DNA of 64,000 bases from Pseudovibrio exalbescens (GCF_028737195.1 NZ_JAQZAJ010000001.1:62001-126000), one strand, 5' to 3'. Counted from the first letter of the stretch, positions 53,836-63,486 are shown. Notes: generated from the letters alone by a model not told the origin. A program made the numbers and translations.

Positions 53836-55143
53836 TTAGTTACCTGCTTCCCTCGATTTGATCAAGACAGAAGATTTGCCACCATGCGATCCTAGTGGAA
53901 AACGCCATGCCGCTTTGAGCGCAGCTTCAGTGGCAATCAGGCTCCACATGCCGCCCAGTAGCAAGAAAAAGTGGCGCCAGTGGTTTGTGTCAATGATGAG
54001 CCCAACAAGAACATGAACCAGGAATGCTGCATAGAAACATACGACGTATTTCTGGTAGGGGCGGGGCTGAAAAATGAGGGCAGTCGCTTTCCAAAGGGTG
54101 ATGCCGATGAGCGTTACATAGGCAAACCCGCCAAGCCAGCCGTACGTCGTGAACCCTTTGAGGTAGACGTTGTGCTCTTCTTCGGGGAAGTAGTCAGTGA
54201 AGGCGCCGATGCCAAGACCCAGGGGGCGTTCGGTGACCATTTCAAAGCCAAGAATATGGCGCGCAAAGCGGCCAACGCGGGCGCTGTCATAGGAGTGCAC
54301 CAGTTTGGCGCGCTCGAAGAACATATTAGCGATCTCATCAATGCTCAGGGCAATGGCAAACAACAAGACGGCGGCAATAAACACAAGGCCCAAAAGGCCG
54401 AGCATACGGGTGCGCCGTCCCTTTCGGGGTTCATTGATGAAGACGAGGAGAAACACCAGTCCGCCCGACAACACCAGCATGCCCCAAGCCGCGCGAGAAA
54501 AACTCAGGAAGATGCCCAGAACCAGCACCATGAGCAGTGCCAGACGGAAGAGCGAGGTCTTCAGTGGCTTTGTGAGGATGTCATAGGTGAGAAACAAAGC
54601 GGGCAGCAGCAGGAACGGGCCATAAACGTTTGGGTCTTTAAACGCTGCTTTCGCCCGCCCATACCGCGTGAAGAGCTCGTAGGCGTTTGGTAACAGATCC
54701 AGGTATCCAACAATGCCTGCACATGCTGATAGAACGCCTGCAAATATGTAGGCGCGCTCCAGCGTCTTCATGCGGTTCAGGTCTTTGGTCAGGAGAGCTG
54801 CATAAAGAAATGCGGAGAGGACTAGAAAGGTGGAAATGGCAATGTAGCGGGTGGCAACGCCCAGATCTCCAGAAACGGTGATTGTGAGCATTCCGCCCGT
54901 GATCCACATGCCCAACAGCAAAAGGAGCGGGGTGTGGCTGCGCCTCAGTTCCAGGCCGGCAAACGCGTAAAGACCAACCAATCCAAGCACCATCAGGTCA
55001 TAAGGTGCTGGCTCGACCATCACCATCCCACTGACGGAAATCAGCAGGAAAAGCGATAGCCGGACAATCGCCTCCAATGGGATCCGCAGAACCCAATGCC
55101 CGCTGCGACTGCCAGCGTCCATATGGTTGGCGGCATGGGTCAA
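53836..55143 (-). CDS. O-antigen ligase/polymerase family protein
   Basis: A 435-residue membrane protein with about eleven hydrophobic helices and a large periplasmic loop, the layout of the WaaL/Wzy (O-antigen ligase, PF04932) family. FSRAAWGMLVLSGG is the family core, and the loop contains VTERPLGLGIGAFTDYFPEEEHNVY with the His typical of this group. It may polymerise the repeat units of an exopolysaccharide, given its place next to the initiating transferase. Ligase and polymerase cannot be told apart by sequence. Its start overlaps the end of the upstream gene by 4 bases. Confidence 0.86.
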   Translation of the reverse strand: MTHAANHMDAGSRSGHWVLRIPLEAIVRLSLFLLISVSGMVMVEPAPYDLMVLGLVGLYAFAGLELRRSHTPLLLLLGMWITGGMLTITVSGDLGVATRYIAISTFLVLSAFLYAALLTKDLNRMKTLERAYIFAGVLSACAGIVGYLDLLPNAYELFTRYGRAKAAFKDPNVYGPFLLLPALFLTYDILTKPLKTSLFRLALLMVLVLGIFLSFSRAAWGMLVLSGGLVFLLVFINEPRKGRRTRMLGLLGLVFIAAVLLFAIALSIDEIANMFFERAKLVHSYDSARVGRFARHILGFEMVTERPLGLGIGAFTDYFPEEEHNVYLKGFTTYGWLGGFAYVTLIGITLWKATALIFQPRPYQKYVVCFYAAFLVHVLVGLIIDTNHWRHFFLLLGGMWSLIATEAALKAAWRFPLGSHGGKSSVLIKSREAGN

Positions 55144-56666
55144 TACGCGTTCTCTGTATTTAGCAAACTGATGGGTGTGCGGAAGAGGATGTAAAGGTCG
55201 AAAAGGACCGACCAGTTTTCGATGTAGTAGATATCGTGCTCGACACGCTTCTGGATCTTTTCTGCCGTGTCGGTTTCTCCACGCCAGCCATTGATCTGCG
55301 CCCAGCCTGTAACGCCGGGCTTCACCTTGTGACGGGCAAAGTATCCATCCACGACTTGCTCGTAGAGCTTGTTATCAGCCTGGGCGGACAGGGCATGAGG
55401 GCGCGGACCCACAAGGGACAAGGAGCCGCTCAGGACGTTGAACAGCTGTGGCAGTTCGTCAATGGAGGTCTTGCGAATGAAGCGGCCGATCTTGGTCACA
55501 CGGCTATCGTTCTTGGTGACAAGTTTGCTGGCATTGGTGTCCGTCTGGTCCGTATACATGGACCGAAACTTGAATACCTCGATCAGTTCATTGTTAAAGC
55601 CGTAGCGCTTTTGCCGAAAGAGGATCGGCCCAGGGCTGTCCAGTCGTATGGCTATCGCTGTCACGATCATTATGGGGGAAAGGCAAAGCAATGCGATTAC
55701 CGCGAAGGTCAGGTCAAAAATGCGTTTGAGGATGGTGTCCCAGTCGGTGATCGGCTTTTGGGCCACGTCAACGAAAGGCACGGTGCCCACAAAAGAAGAC
55801 GCGCGATTGCGGAACTGCAGCTTGTCGGCGTGGGCAGACAGGCGAATGTCGACGGGAAGCACCCAGAGTTTGCGCATGAGCTCAAGGATGCGCTGTTCTG
55901 CCCGCATTGGGATTGTCACCAGCAGCATGTCGATATGTGCGATGCGGGCAAACTCAACCAGGTCGGAAACGGTGCCAAGCTTCGGGTAGCCAGCCACCGA
56001 GGGCGGGGAACGATCGTTGTTGCGATCATCAAAGATGCCGCAGATGTCGATGTCGTTGTGGGCATGGCGTTCAAGTTCGGCGATCAGTTCTGCCGCTGCA
56101 TTGCCGCCGCCGATGAGAACGGCACGCCGGTTGAGGCGGCCTTCGCGCATCCATCTGCCAACCAGCAAGCGAAGCACAACCCGGCCCGCAATCAGGCCCG
56201 CCAAGCCAATCACAAACCATTTGGAGAGAAGATCAACAGGGATCTTGTCAGCTGGAACGACCAGAAGGGCCAAGGCGAACAAACCGGCAAACACCAGCGC
56301 CCACGACACCGCGGCACGCATGACTTGTTCAAGACCGCGGCGCATGATGGTCGGCTGGTAGAGATCTGCGATCTGGAACAAGACAAGCGCCATCAACGGT
56401 GCAGCAGCGAGGGCGAACAGTGTGTTGGTATCTGGAACAAGGTCACCCTGTGAGATCACAAAGGCGGCAAAGCCACTGCCGACAACGACCAGAGCATCAT
56501 AGAGGCGCGTTGAACCATCGAGCACCTTTCGTGAGATCGTGTCGTGTTGAAGGCTGGCCGCGACCTCAAGCGCCTCAGCAGAAAGGTGAGGGTGTTGTGG
56601 CAGAGATTGAAATTCCTCTGGCAGCAAGGTGCGGGCGCTCTGGGGAAAGTCGGTATGTGTAGTCAT
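55140..56666 (-). CDS. Undecaprenyl-phosphate sugar phosphotransferase (WcaJ/ExoY type)
   Basis: A 508-residue initiating enzyme that moves a sugar phosphate (usually glucose-1-phosphate) to undecaprenyl phosphate. The N-terminal half has several membrane helices and a CoA-binding-like Rossmann domain (LIGGGNAAAELIAELERHA, DICGIFDDRNND). The C-terminal Bac_transf domain starts at KRIFDLTFAVIALL, and carries FRQKRYGFNNELIEVFKFRSM with the acidic-basic motif, TKIGRFIRKTSIDELPQLFNVL, and GPRPHA. This is the full-length polyisoprenyl-phosphate hexose-1-phosphate transferase type. It stands upstream of the polymerase gene and overlaps it by 4 bases. Confidence 0.92.
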   Translation of the reverse strand: MTTHTDFPQSARTLLPEEFQSLPQHPHLSAEALEVAASLQHDTISRKVLDGSTRLYDALVVVGSGFAAFVISQGDLVPDTNTLFALAAAPLMALVLFQIADLYQPTIMRRGLEQVMRAAVSWALVFAGLFALALLVVPADKIPVDLLSKWFVIGLAGLIAGRVVLRLLVGRWMREGRLNRRAVLIGGGNAAAELIAELERHAHNDIDICGIFDDRNNDRSPPSVAGYPKLGTVSDLVEFARIAHIDMLLVTIPMRAEQRILELMRKLWVLPVDIRLSAHADKLQFRNRASSFVGTVPFVDVAQKPITDWDTILKRIFDLTFAVIALLCLSPIMIVTAIAIRLDSPGPILFRQKRYGFNNELIEVFKFRSMYTDQTDTNASKLVTKNDSRVTKIGRFIRKTSIDELPQLFNVLSGSLSLVGPRPHALSAQADNKLYEQVVDGYFARHKVKPGVTGWAQINGWRGETDTAEKIQKRVEHDIYYIENWSVLFDLYILFRTPISLLNTENAY

Positions 56667-56689
56667 TTTGCATCGACCTTTGGGTGAGC

Positions 56690-57883
56690 TCAGGCGTGGC
56701 GACCGCTCGCAGCGCGGGAGCGGCGGGCCTGCGTGTGCGCTTCTTGGGAATGAAGCGGCGGATGGTAGAGCGTGGTTATCTCTTCAGCCATGCGGCTGGC
56801 ATTGAAGCGTGTGTGAACCGAATGCTTCAAGTCATTGAGTTCTTTTAGATATGCTGGATCGCGGCGGGCGGCGTGTTCCATTGCTGTTGCAAGTTGCTCA
56901 ACGCTTCCCGGCGGGACGAGAAGGTGCTCGTGACCGGCGTAGACTTCTGGAATGCCGCCGACATTGGTGGCTATGAGCGGTTTCCCCGCTGCAATCATTT
57001 CGAGAACTGCATAGGGAAATGCTTCTGCTCGGGATGGCATGACGCCCGTCTTGCCAAGACGGAACGCTTGGGCGGCCGGGAGACGCCCGTGGAAGTGAAC
57101 ATGCTCGTCAAGTTCGAGATCCGCAACCTGCGCCTTGTAGGCATCCATGTCAGGGCCATCGCCAACGATAGCAAGAGTGTGGTTCTTACCGGTTCGCTGA
57201 TTAAGCAACTTCAGCGCGTTAATCAGAACGTCTGTCCCCTTCAAGTCGCGAAGTTCGCCGAAGTATAGAAAATCTTCTGCCTCAGAAAGGCACAGGGTCG
57301 GCTCAAACTCGCGTTCATGCAGGCCGTTATGGACAATTTTAAAGAATGAGGATGGATCACCCACCTTGGAGCGGTAGGTTTTCTCTTCAGAACGAGAGAC
57401 AAAGCAAATGGCATCTGTGAAGGGCCGCAGCGCTTTCTCCAGGCCAAGGTAAATCCGGCCCTTGAGAGCAGTGCTGTCAAAGTGCAAGCTGCCGCCGTGG
57501 GGGCTGTAAATACGCTTGAGTTTGCCTTTGCGCCCTGCGGACAATGTCCCGGCAAGGCGGGCGTAAACGCCGCCCTTGGCGCCGTGACCATGAACCACAT
57601 CAGCCTTGATCAAAGACAGCGTTCTCATTGTTTTTAAAAGCGCAACAGCGTCGTTGGGGGAGACGGAACGCGGCATCGGGAAGCGGTACACACCGAGTTG
57701 GAACTGACAGGCATGTTGGGCGAGTGCCTGCTTGGCACTTTCACCGCCTGTTTCGCTGTCACAGATCAGCCCGACAGCATGCCCCATTCGGGCTTGCTCA
57801 CTAGCGAGGTCCAGAACATGACGAAATGCACCTCCAACGGGCGCGCGCAAGCAGTGCAGAATCCTGAGCTGTGATGCGCTCAT
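56690..57883 (-). CDS. GT4-family glycosyltransferase
   Basis: A 397-residue GT-B fold glycosyltransferase. The N-terminal domain has RAPVGGAFRHVLDLASEQARMGH and VVHGHGAKGGVYARL; the C-terminal donor domain has FGELRDLKGTDVLINALKLL, LAIVGDGPDMDAY, and the E-x7-E-like nucleotide-sugar motif MPSRAEAFPYAVLEMIAAGKP. GGAGG lies 7 nt before the ATG at 57883, which I prefer over a start 15 codons earlier. It is the only ordinary glycosyltransferase of this cluster. Donor and acceptor are not known. Confidence 0.9.
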   Translation of the reverse strand: MSASQLRILHCLRAPVGGAFRHVLDLASEQARMGHAVGLICDSETGGESAKQALAQHACQFQLGVYRFPMPRSVSPNDAVALLKTMRTLSLIKADVVHGHGAKGGVYARLAGTLSAGRKGKLKRIYSPHGGSLHFDSTALKGRIYLGLEKALRPFTDAICFVSRSEEKTYRSKVGDPSSFFKIVHNGLHEREFEPTLCLSEAEDFLYFGELRDLKGTDVLINALKLLNQRTGKNHTLAIVGDGPDMDAYKAQVADLELDEHVHFHGRLPAAQAFRLGKTGVMPSRAEAFPYAVLEMIAAGKPLIATNVGGIPEVYAGHEHLLVPPGSVEQLATAMEHAARRDPAYLKELNDLKHSVHTRFNASRMAEEITTLYHPPLHSQEAHTQARRSRAASGRHA

Positions 57884-58041
57884 TCCCACCTCCACAATCG
57901 ACCAGACCTGCAGCAGTGGCCTAGCCATTTCTCATTAGATAAAATTATCTAATCCAGATAAGTGGGATTCGCGTTAAAAGAGAGGGATAACAAACGGTAA
58001 ACGTGTGTCTGATGCACTTCAATGGTGTTGTGGACGCTGCG

Positions 58042-58605
58042 TCAGAACAGGCGCTCGCGGATGTAGAGCGTGTCGCCGGGCTTCAGTGGATCCGTGATTG
58101 GTACGCGCCCCTGAAGAATTTCACCGTTCATTTGCCGGGTGATGTCGACATCAAGTTGGTTTGCGCGGGCCGTAAAACCGCCTGCTGTTGCGATGGCGTT
58201 TTGCGCTGTCATGCCAGCAATGTAAGCGTACTGACCGGCATTCCGAACTTCGCCCATGATGAAAACCGGTCGATACTCTGCCACTTCCACAGAGACGTCG
58301 GGCTCGCGAATAAAGCCGTTGCGCAGCTTTGCTTCAATGGTGTTTGCCAACTGGGCTGGTGTTTTACCCTTGGCCTTTAATGTGCCGATCAGCGGCACGG
58401 ACATGTTGCCGGTCTGATCAATGCTGTAGGTGTTGGAAAGTTCCGGTTGGCCGAAAACGGTGACGCGTACGCGATCACTTGTCTCAAAGGTGTAGGGCTG
58501 AAGAAGACTCTCATGAAATGCTTCGGGAGGCTGCCGGTAACCACTGCACCCACCCAGCACAACCGCGCATAGCGCAAGCGCAAGCGCAAGCAATTTGTTC
58601 TTCAT
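58042..58605 (-). CDS. Polysaccharide export lipoprotein (OPX, GumB/ExoF-like)
   Basis: A 187-residue outer-membrane export protein. The lipobox is VLGGC with Cys20, so it should be lipidated. The Poly_export domain covers FETSDRVRVTVFGQPELSNTYSIDQTGNMSVPLIG and an SLBB domain follows with VFIMGEVRNAGQYAYIAGMTAQNAIATAGG. It is half the size of Wza and lacks the C-terminal amphipathic helix that forms the outer-membrane pore there; short OPX proteins of the GumB type also lack it. It diverges from the chain-length gene at 58819, its expected partner. Confidence 0.92.
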   Translation of the reverse strand: MKNKLLALALALCAVVLGGCSGYRQPPEAFHESLLQPYTFETSDRVRVTVFGQPELSNTYSIDQTGNMSVPLIGTLKAKGKTPAQLANTIEAKLRNGFIREPDVSVEVAEYRPVFIMGEVRNAGQYAYIAGMTAQNAIATAGGFTARANQLDVDITRQMNGEILQGRVPITDPLKPGDTLYIRERLF

Positions 58606-58681
58606 TGAAGCGTCCCCACGGAAATTACTGCAGATTTTGGCGTTTCAGGGTAAATATTCTCTAAATGAAGCTGTTCGTTGC

Positions 58682-58697
58682 CCCTGACTTATCAGGG
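58682..58697. promoter_or_regulatory. Inverted repeat in the divergent OPX/PCP promoter region
   Basis: CCCTGA (58682-58687) and TCAGGG (58692-58697) around CTTA form a 16-base palindrome in the 213-base region between the divergent export genes. It could be an operator or a short hairpin in the OPX leader. No regulator is implied by the sequence. Confidence 0.35.
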
Positions 58698-58818
58698 AAA
58701 TTCTTGCCGAAGTCTAAACCTGAGATAAATATTTGGCGCTTTTGTTTAACTGATTGGTTACCCTGTTTATGCATTGTTTTACACGTGAGTTTTTTGCGTA
58801 TGTAACGAGGGTTCCACA

Positions 58819-61065
58819 GTGCCGCAGGAAGATGTTTTTCTGGATATGAGTATCCTGCTGAAGAAAGTTTTCAGGGCCATGCTCTGGCTTCTTCCTCTCT
58901 CTGTGCTGGTGGGCCTTTGCGTTCTCGTGGCATCTCAGTTTCTTCCCGTTAAATACACCAGTGAGTCTCGTGTTCTGATAGACACGGCCAATCTGGTCTA
59001 TCCCAGCAGCAATGGCGCGGGGGAGAGCGAACGGGCACTTCTTGATGAGCAGGGCATTGTCAGTCAGGTCCAACTCATGAACTCTCGCGATCTCGCGCGC
59101 CGGGTTGTCAAGGAACTCGATCTTACGAGGGATGCAGGTTTTGTCTCAGAAAAAGAACCAGGCTTGAGCGAACGCCTCCTTTCAGCTCTGGGCGTGTCTG
59201 CTGGCAACGAAGAAATCAGCCTTGAAGAACGCGCTCTTGAAAAGCTGATGAAGGGACTTGAAGTCTACCGCGTTGATGGTTCGCGTGTGATTTCTGTTGC
59301 GTTTACAGGAAAGGACCCGGAGCTGGCAGCGCGGATCGCAAATGAAGTCGTCAGCCAGTATCGGTCCTTGCAAAATGCTGCCAAGCAGGAAGCCAACGCA
59401 GATGCAGCACAGGCACTGGCACCGCAGGTGGAACGCCTGCGCCGGGACGTTGAACAGGCTCAGCGCCGGGTAGAAGAGTTTCGGGCAAGCGCTGACCTGC
59501 TGATGGGTTCTGAAAACCGGACGCTCACACAGCAGCGCATGACCGAGCTGAGCTCGCAGGTGTCTGATGCGCTGGCTCGTCAGTCTGAAGCTGAAGCGCG
59601 TGCAGATCTTATTCGCGGTCTTTTGCAGAACGGCGGAGATCTGGAAACGGCCTCTGAGGTTCTGAGTTCTCAGCTCATCCAGCGTTTGCGTGAGCGACAG
59701 ATCGAACTGCAAACCCGCATTGCAGAGCTTTCGACCACGCTTTTGCCAAACCATCCGCAGGTGCGCTCGCTGCGTTCTCAGTTGGCCGGTTATGACAATC
59801 AAATCCGTGCGGAAGCCGAGAAGATCATGCAAGGGCTTGAGAACGAAGCCAAGGTTGCCCAGCAGCGGGTCGCTGATCTGAATGAGAACCTTGATGAGCT
59901 GAAAACGCAGGCGGCCCGTTCCGGGGCTGATCAAGTGCGCTTGCAAGAGCTGGAGCGTGAGGCTCAGGCAAAAGCGGAGCAACTCGGTTCAGTTCTGACG
60001 CGCCTGCGTGAAGCGGAGGTTCTGCAAGGTGCTGGCATCCTGAATGCCGACGCGCGTGTCATTTCCCGTGCTACTCCGCCCATTCAGCGCTCGGGTGTAA
60101 AGCCTACGGCGTTGGCCGCGATCTTCGCTTTTGCAACTCTGTTCTTGGGGACGGTTTTTGTCATTGTGCGGGCGCTGGTCAACGGTGATGTGCTGCGCCG
60201 TGAGCTTTATACAGTTCCGGCCGTTTCGTCGGCTACGCCTGTTGTTGCCAAAGGTCTTGAGAAAACCCGCCCGACTGAAACAGTGGTTGAAGCTGTGGTC
60301 CGGTCCTACGCGAATGAAGAACCGGCTGTTGAAGCCGAGCCTATCGAAGCCGTTGAGGCCACCTCCGAAGAGGGTGAACTGGCAGCTCCAAAGGAAGAGC
60401 AGGTCGTTACCGCTCAGCAGGAGCGGAGCGCAGGGCAGGCGATGAGAAATGCCGTTGCAAGTGCAGGCGGTGCTGTCCAGCGTATCGTCGTGTTGAGTGT
60501 GGATAGTTCAAAGCTGTCCAATCAAGTGGCATTTGAATGTACGCGGCGGATTGCGAAGTCTGGCATCATGCCGTTGTTCCTTGAGGTGCGTTCCGAGGTT
60601 GAAGAACACGACGCGCTGACGGTCGACGTTGAAGTTGAACTGGCTCTGCCGACAACTCGCGATATTGACGGGCCTGGCTTTGCTGAGTTGCTGCAGGGCT
60701 CTGCGGCTTTCACCAAGGTGATCCATCGTGACCCTGTTTCCCGCGCGCATGTCATTCCCGCGGGTGAAGCACCGATTGGCGATGATGTCGTCATGGGTGG
60801 GCGCTACGACCTGATCATGGAAGCTCTTGACCTGACATATGATGTCATCGTTGCGGATATTGGCTTGATTGAGCCAAGCTTGATCAGCGCTCAAATGCTC
60901 TCTGAAGCTGACCGAGTGATTGTAGCTACCGATGGGTCTCCGGCTGGACCAGAGTTGGAGCGTGCGCTTTCAGTTTTGGAAAAGCACACGGATGCGCCTG
61001 TCGAAGTCGAGTGCATCAAGAATGTTTCTGAGACCGGGCGCTTGTCTTCGGATATGGCGGCATAG
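58819..61065 (+). CDS. Polysaccharide co-polymerase with degenerate BY-kinase domain
   Basis: A 748-residue Wzz/GumC-type chain-length and export protein. Helix 1 covers about residues 21-41 and helix 2 about 430-455, enclosing a periplasmic domain with a long coiled coil (about 190-385, rich in Ala, Glu, Gln and Arg). The cytoplasmic C-terminal third follows the fold of bacterial tyrosine kinases: IVVLSVDSSKLSNQVAFECTRRIA in the Walker A place, GPGFAELLQGSAAFTKVIHRD and YDVIVADIGLIEPS in the Walker B place. But the GK[ST] of Walker A is missing and no tyrosine cluster ends the protein, so it is probably kinase-dead. GTG starts it with GAGG upstream. Confidence 0.9.
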   Translation: MPQEDVFLDMSILLKKVFRAMLWLLPLSVLVGLCVLVASQFLPVKYTSESRVLIDTANLVYPSSNGAGESERALLDEQGIVSQVQLMNSRDLARRVVKELDLTRDAGFVSEKEPGLSERLLSALGVSAGNEEISLEERALEKLMKGLEVYRVDGSRVISVAFTGKDPELAARIANEVVSQYRSLQNAAKQEANADAAQALAPQVERLRRDVEQAQRRVEEFRASADLLMGSENRTLTQQRMTELSSQVSDALARQSEAEARADLIRGLLQNGGDLETASEVLSSQLIQRLRERQIELQTRIAELSTTLLPNHPQVRSLRSQLAGYDNQIRAEAEKIMQGLENEAKVAQQRVADLNENLDELKTQAARSGADQVRLQELEREAQAKAEQLGSVLTRLREAEVLQGAGILNADARVISRATPPIQRSGVKPTALAAIFAFATLFLGTVFVIVRALVNGDVLRRELYTVPAVSSATPVVAKGLEKTRPTETVVEAVVRSYANEEPAVEAEPIEAVEATSEEGELAAPKEEQVVTAQQERSAGQAMRNAVASAGGAVQRIVVLSVDSSKLSNQVAFECTRRIAKSGIMPLFLEVRSEVEEHDALTVDVEVELALPTTRDIDGPGFAELLQGSAAFTKVIHRDPVSRAHVIPAGEAPIGDDVVMGGRYDLIMEALDLTYDVIVADIGLIEPSLISAQMLSEADRVIVATDGSPAGPELERALSVLEKHTDAPVEVECIKNVSETGRLSSDMAA

Positions 61066-61089
61066 AGCCGGAAGAGGGGCGGAGAGGGG

Positions 61090-62310
61090 TTAAAGCCCCA
61101 TCCGCCTGAAAAAACCACGCATCTTCTTGTAGGTTCGCCAAAAGCCCGGAGACTTTCGAAGGTGGCGCTTCACTGCCAGTTTGAGATCCCAATAAGATGC
61201 GATCAGTGCGCCGCCGGGCGTTAGGGGCGTGATCCAGTCACACAAGTAGACTGGTTCAGCCCAAGCTTTTTTGAAGCGCTCTTCTCCAAGCCCCATGTCA
61301 AACACCTGAAGACCGCGATTGCACATGTCTTCGATAACAGCATGCATGAGGTGATCGCCTGGGCTAAGTGCCAAATGCGCGTCCATCCGGATGGAGGTGC
61401 AATAGCAGTAGTATCGGCCACCAAGGATCAGCCCAAGAACAGTGGCTATGATTTCACCATCGAGCCTGAGTGTATGGACAACAGGTTCATAAGCGCGCCT
61501 GTGGTTGTCGCGGCATTCCAGCGCAAAGACTTCATGGAGATATCGTTCGTGGCATGAACTGCGAAACGCGGTGGGAACGCCCGTTTTTTTCTGGCGCACC
61601 CAGCGCTGATCGATTGTTGCTTGCACGGCTTCCTGGTGGCCTTGGGCTGTTTGCTCCGCTCCAATGGCAAGGGTGCCTGAGGCTTCCAGTTTGCGACGTT
61701 TGGCGGTCAGTTTCTTTCGGGCCGCCTTGCTACGTCTGGCGGCATAGAAACGCTGGAAGTCGCGTTCAAGCTTAAAGGGAAAGATCGGGTTGGTGCTGCG
61801 GGCCATGTGTTGGCGCCATAGCGGGAATGGTCTGCCATCAAGTTCTTCAGGCATGTTACGCAGGCAGATGATATCGACGCCTGCTGCGCGCAATGCGGCC
61901 TCAATGCGAGGGAGAAGATTTATTGATCGGTCAGTGCCTATGAGAGCTGACGACCATGTGCCCGTGTTCTGATTGTTGTAGCATTCACCCATCCAGCAGG
62001 CGACTGTCTGCCCCCATGTGTGATGTAGCGCAATCGGGAGCAGAAAAGCGGGTTGACCGTCAAGTCGGCCGATAAGGAAGAGCCCACGCACTGCACCTTC
62101 TGACGGGGCAATTTTCTCAAGCCAAGGTATGACCCAAGCGCTGGAGCTGTAGGCGCTTTGTGCGGCCTTGTTTTCTAGTTGATGCCAATAGGCTGTCGCT
62201 TCTTGTAGGGACCATAGCAGTTCGATCTCCAAACCAGAGATTGGAGATGCATCTGGCGCTTGGTCGGCCTCATCTGAGGCTTGGTCAAGAAGTATGCTCA
62301 CCTGGGCCAT
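61090..62310 (-). CDS. GNAT acyltransferase, CelD/BcsL-like
   Basis: A 406-residue protein of the GNAT superfamily group PF13480, related to CelD/BcsL of cellulose clusters and to FemAB-like enzymes. Recognisable parts are RRSKAARKKLTAKRRKLEASG, TLRLDGEIIATVLGLILGGRYYCYC and the end region LGEERFKKAWAEPVYLCDW. A role in acylating a sugar or lipid-linked unit of the exopolysaccharide fits the setting but is inference. It converges with the co-polymerase gene, 24 bases apart, and diverges from the deacetylase gene. Confidence 0.83.
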   Translation of the reverse strand: MAQVSILLDQASDEADQAPDASPISGLEIELLWSLQEATAYWHQLENKAAQSAYSSSAWVIPWLEKIAPSEGAVRGLFLIGRLDGQPAFLLPIALHHTWGQTVACWMGECYNNQNTGTWSSALIGTDRSINLLPRIEAALRAAGVDIICLRNMPEELDGRPFPLWRQHMARSTNPIFPFKLERDFQRFYAARRSKAARKKLTAKRRKLEASGTLAIGAEQTAQGHQEAVQATIDQRWVRQKKTGVPTAFRSSCHERYLHEVFALECRDNHRRAYEPVVHTLRLDGEIIATVLGLILGGRYYCYCTSIRMDAHLALSPGDHLMHAVIEDMCNRGLQVFDMGLGEERFKKAWAEPVYLCDWITPLTPGGALIASYWDLKLAVKRHLRKSPGFWRTYKKMRGFFRRMGL

Positions 62311-62418
62311 CAGTTTAAAACACTAGGAAAATTTTAAATCTATTCGGCGAACACTCTTAAACGAACAATTGTAAATAATTACTAATGAAATACTCAGCAT
62401 CAGGGTTGGTACCAAAGA

Positions 62419-63486
62419 ATGAATCGGCGCGACAAACTGATTGCCCTTGCTGGGCGTTTGCTCTCCATATCTGGTCTTGGCAAGGTGCTGGCACGACCTA
62501 CCAAGGGAATGGGGGTGATCTTTACCTTGCACCGGGTCCTGCCGGAATCAGATCGTCCGTTTCAACCCAATGGCATGTTGGAGGTCACACCAGAGTTCCT
62601 GGAGGCAATGATCCTTCAAGTTCGAGAAGAGGGGCTTGAGTTTGTCTCTCTCACTGAGGCCATGGAGCGGTTGCAGTTGGGCGCGCGCTACACCGGGCCT
62701 CGGTTCGTTGCGCTGACTTTCGATGATGGCTACAGGGACAATCTTGAGATCGCTTATCCTGTTCTCAAGCACCACGGCGTTCCCTTCACCGTTTTCATCA
62801 CAAGCGGTTTTTGCGACCGGTCCTCTGAGATCTGGTGGGTGGCGTTGGAACGTCTCATTGCGGATATGGATGTATTTGAGCTGCATGACGATGTTCTTTT
62901 AAGCTCATATCCCTGTTGCACGGTCGAGGAGAAGCAAGCGGCCTTTACTGAAGCGCGACACTTCCTGATGAATGAGGTCGATGAAAATGCCCAGCGACGT
63001 ATCTTGAGAGCGACCGCCGGCTACTATGATTTTGATCTGAAAGCTCTGTGCGAGGAACTGGTTCTTTCATGGGAGGAACTGAGAGAGTGGGGCAATGACC
63101 CACTTGTTTCCTTCGGCGCTCATACAGCAACACATGCGGCCCTTGAGCGTCTGGACGAGACGCAGCTGAAACAGGAAGTCCTTGGCGGTGTTGACCGGAT
63201 GGTTGCAGAGCTTGGCATGGCGCCCAAACATTTTGCCTACCCCTATGGTTTTGCGGGGGCGGCTGACCAAAAGGCTTTCAGTGTGTTGCGGTCCCTTGGC
63301 TATGATTGCTGCGTAACGACGAGGCCGGGCATGATCAAGGCATCCCATTATTCCGGGCGGGAGCAGCTGCCGCGGGTCTCTTTGAACGGCTACCATCAAA
63401 GCCGCGAGATGGTTTCGCTTTTCCTCACGGGACTGCCGTTTGCGTTGTACAATCTCGTTTCAAAGCTTCGCGGCAAGATCGCCTGA
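62419..63486 (+). CDS. Polysaccharide deacetylase (NodB domain)
   Basis: A 355-residue carbohydrate esterase family 4 protein. The NodB motif FVALTFDDGYRDN has the Asp-Asp pair, GAHTATHAALERL gives the two metal-binding His, and KHFAYPYGFAG the third motif. No signal peptide is obvious, so it may act in the cytoplasm or at the inner membrane. It may deacetylate an N-acetylhexosamine in the repeat unit. The Shine-Dalgarno is weak. It is the last polysaccharide gene visible before the thiolase. Confidence 0.9.
   Translation: MNRRDKLIALAGRLLSISGLGKVLARPTKGMGVIFTLHRVLPESDRPFQPNGMLEVTPEFLEAMILQVREEGLEFVSLTEAMERLQLGARYTGPRFVALTFDDGYRDNLEIAYPVLKHHGVPFTVFITSGFCDRSSEIWWVALERLIADMDVFELHDDVLLSSYPCCTVEEKQAAFTEARHFLMNEVDENAQRRILRATAGYYDFDLKALCEELVLSWEELREWGNDPLVSFGAHTATHAALERLDETQLKQEVLGGVDRMVAELGMAPKHFAYPYGFAGAADQKAFSVLRSLGYDCCVTTRPGMIKASHYSGREQLPRVSLNGYHQSREMVSLFLTGLPFALYNLVSKLRGKIA

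Noticed and set aside
61079-61110. Nested inverted repeats GGCGG...CCGCC and GGGG...CCCC at the convergent ends of the PCP and GNAT genes as a terminator
   Set aside because: The repeats overlap the GNAT stop codon, and no T-run follows on either strand that would support termination.
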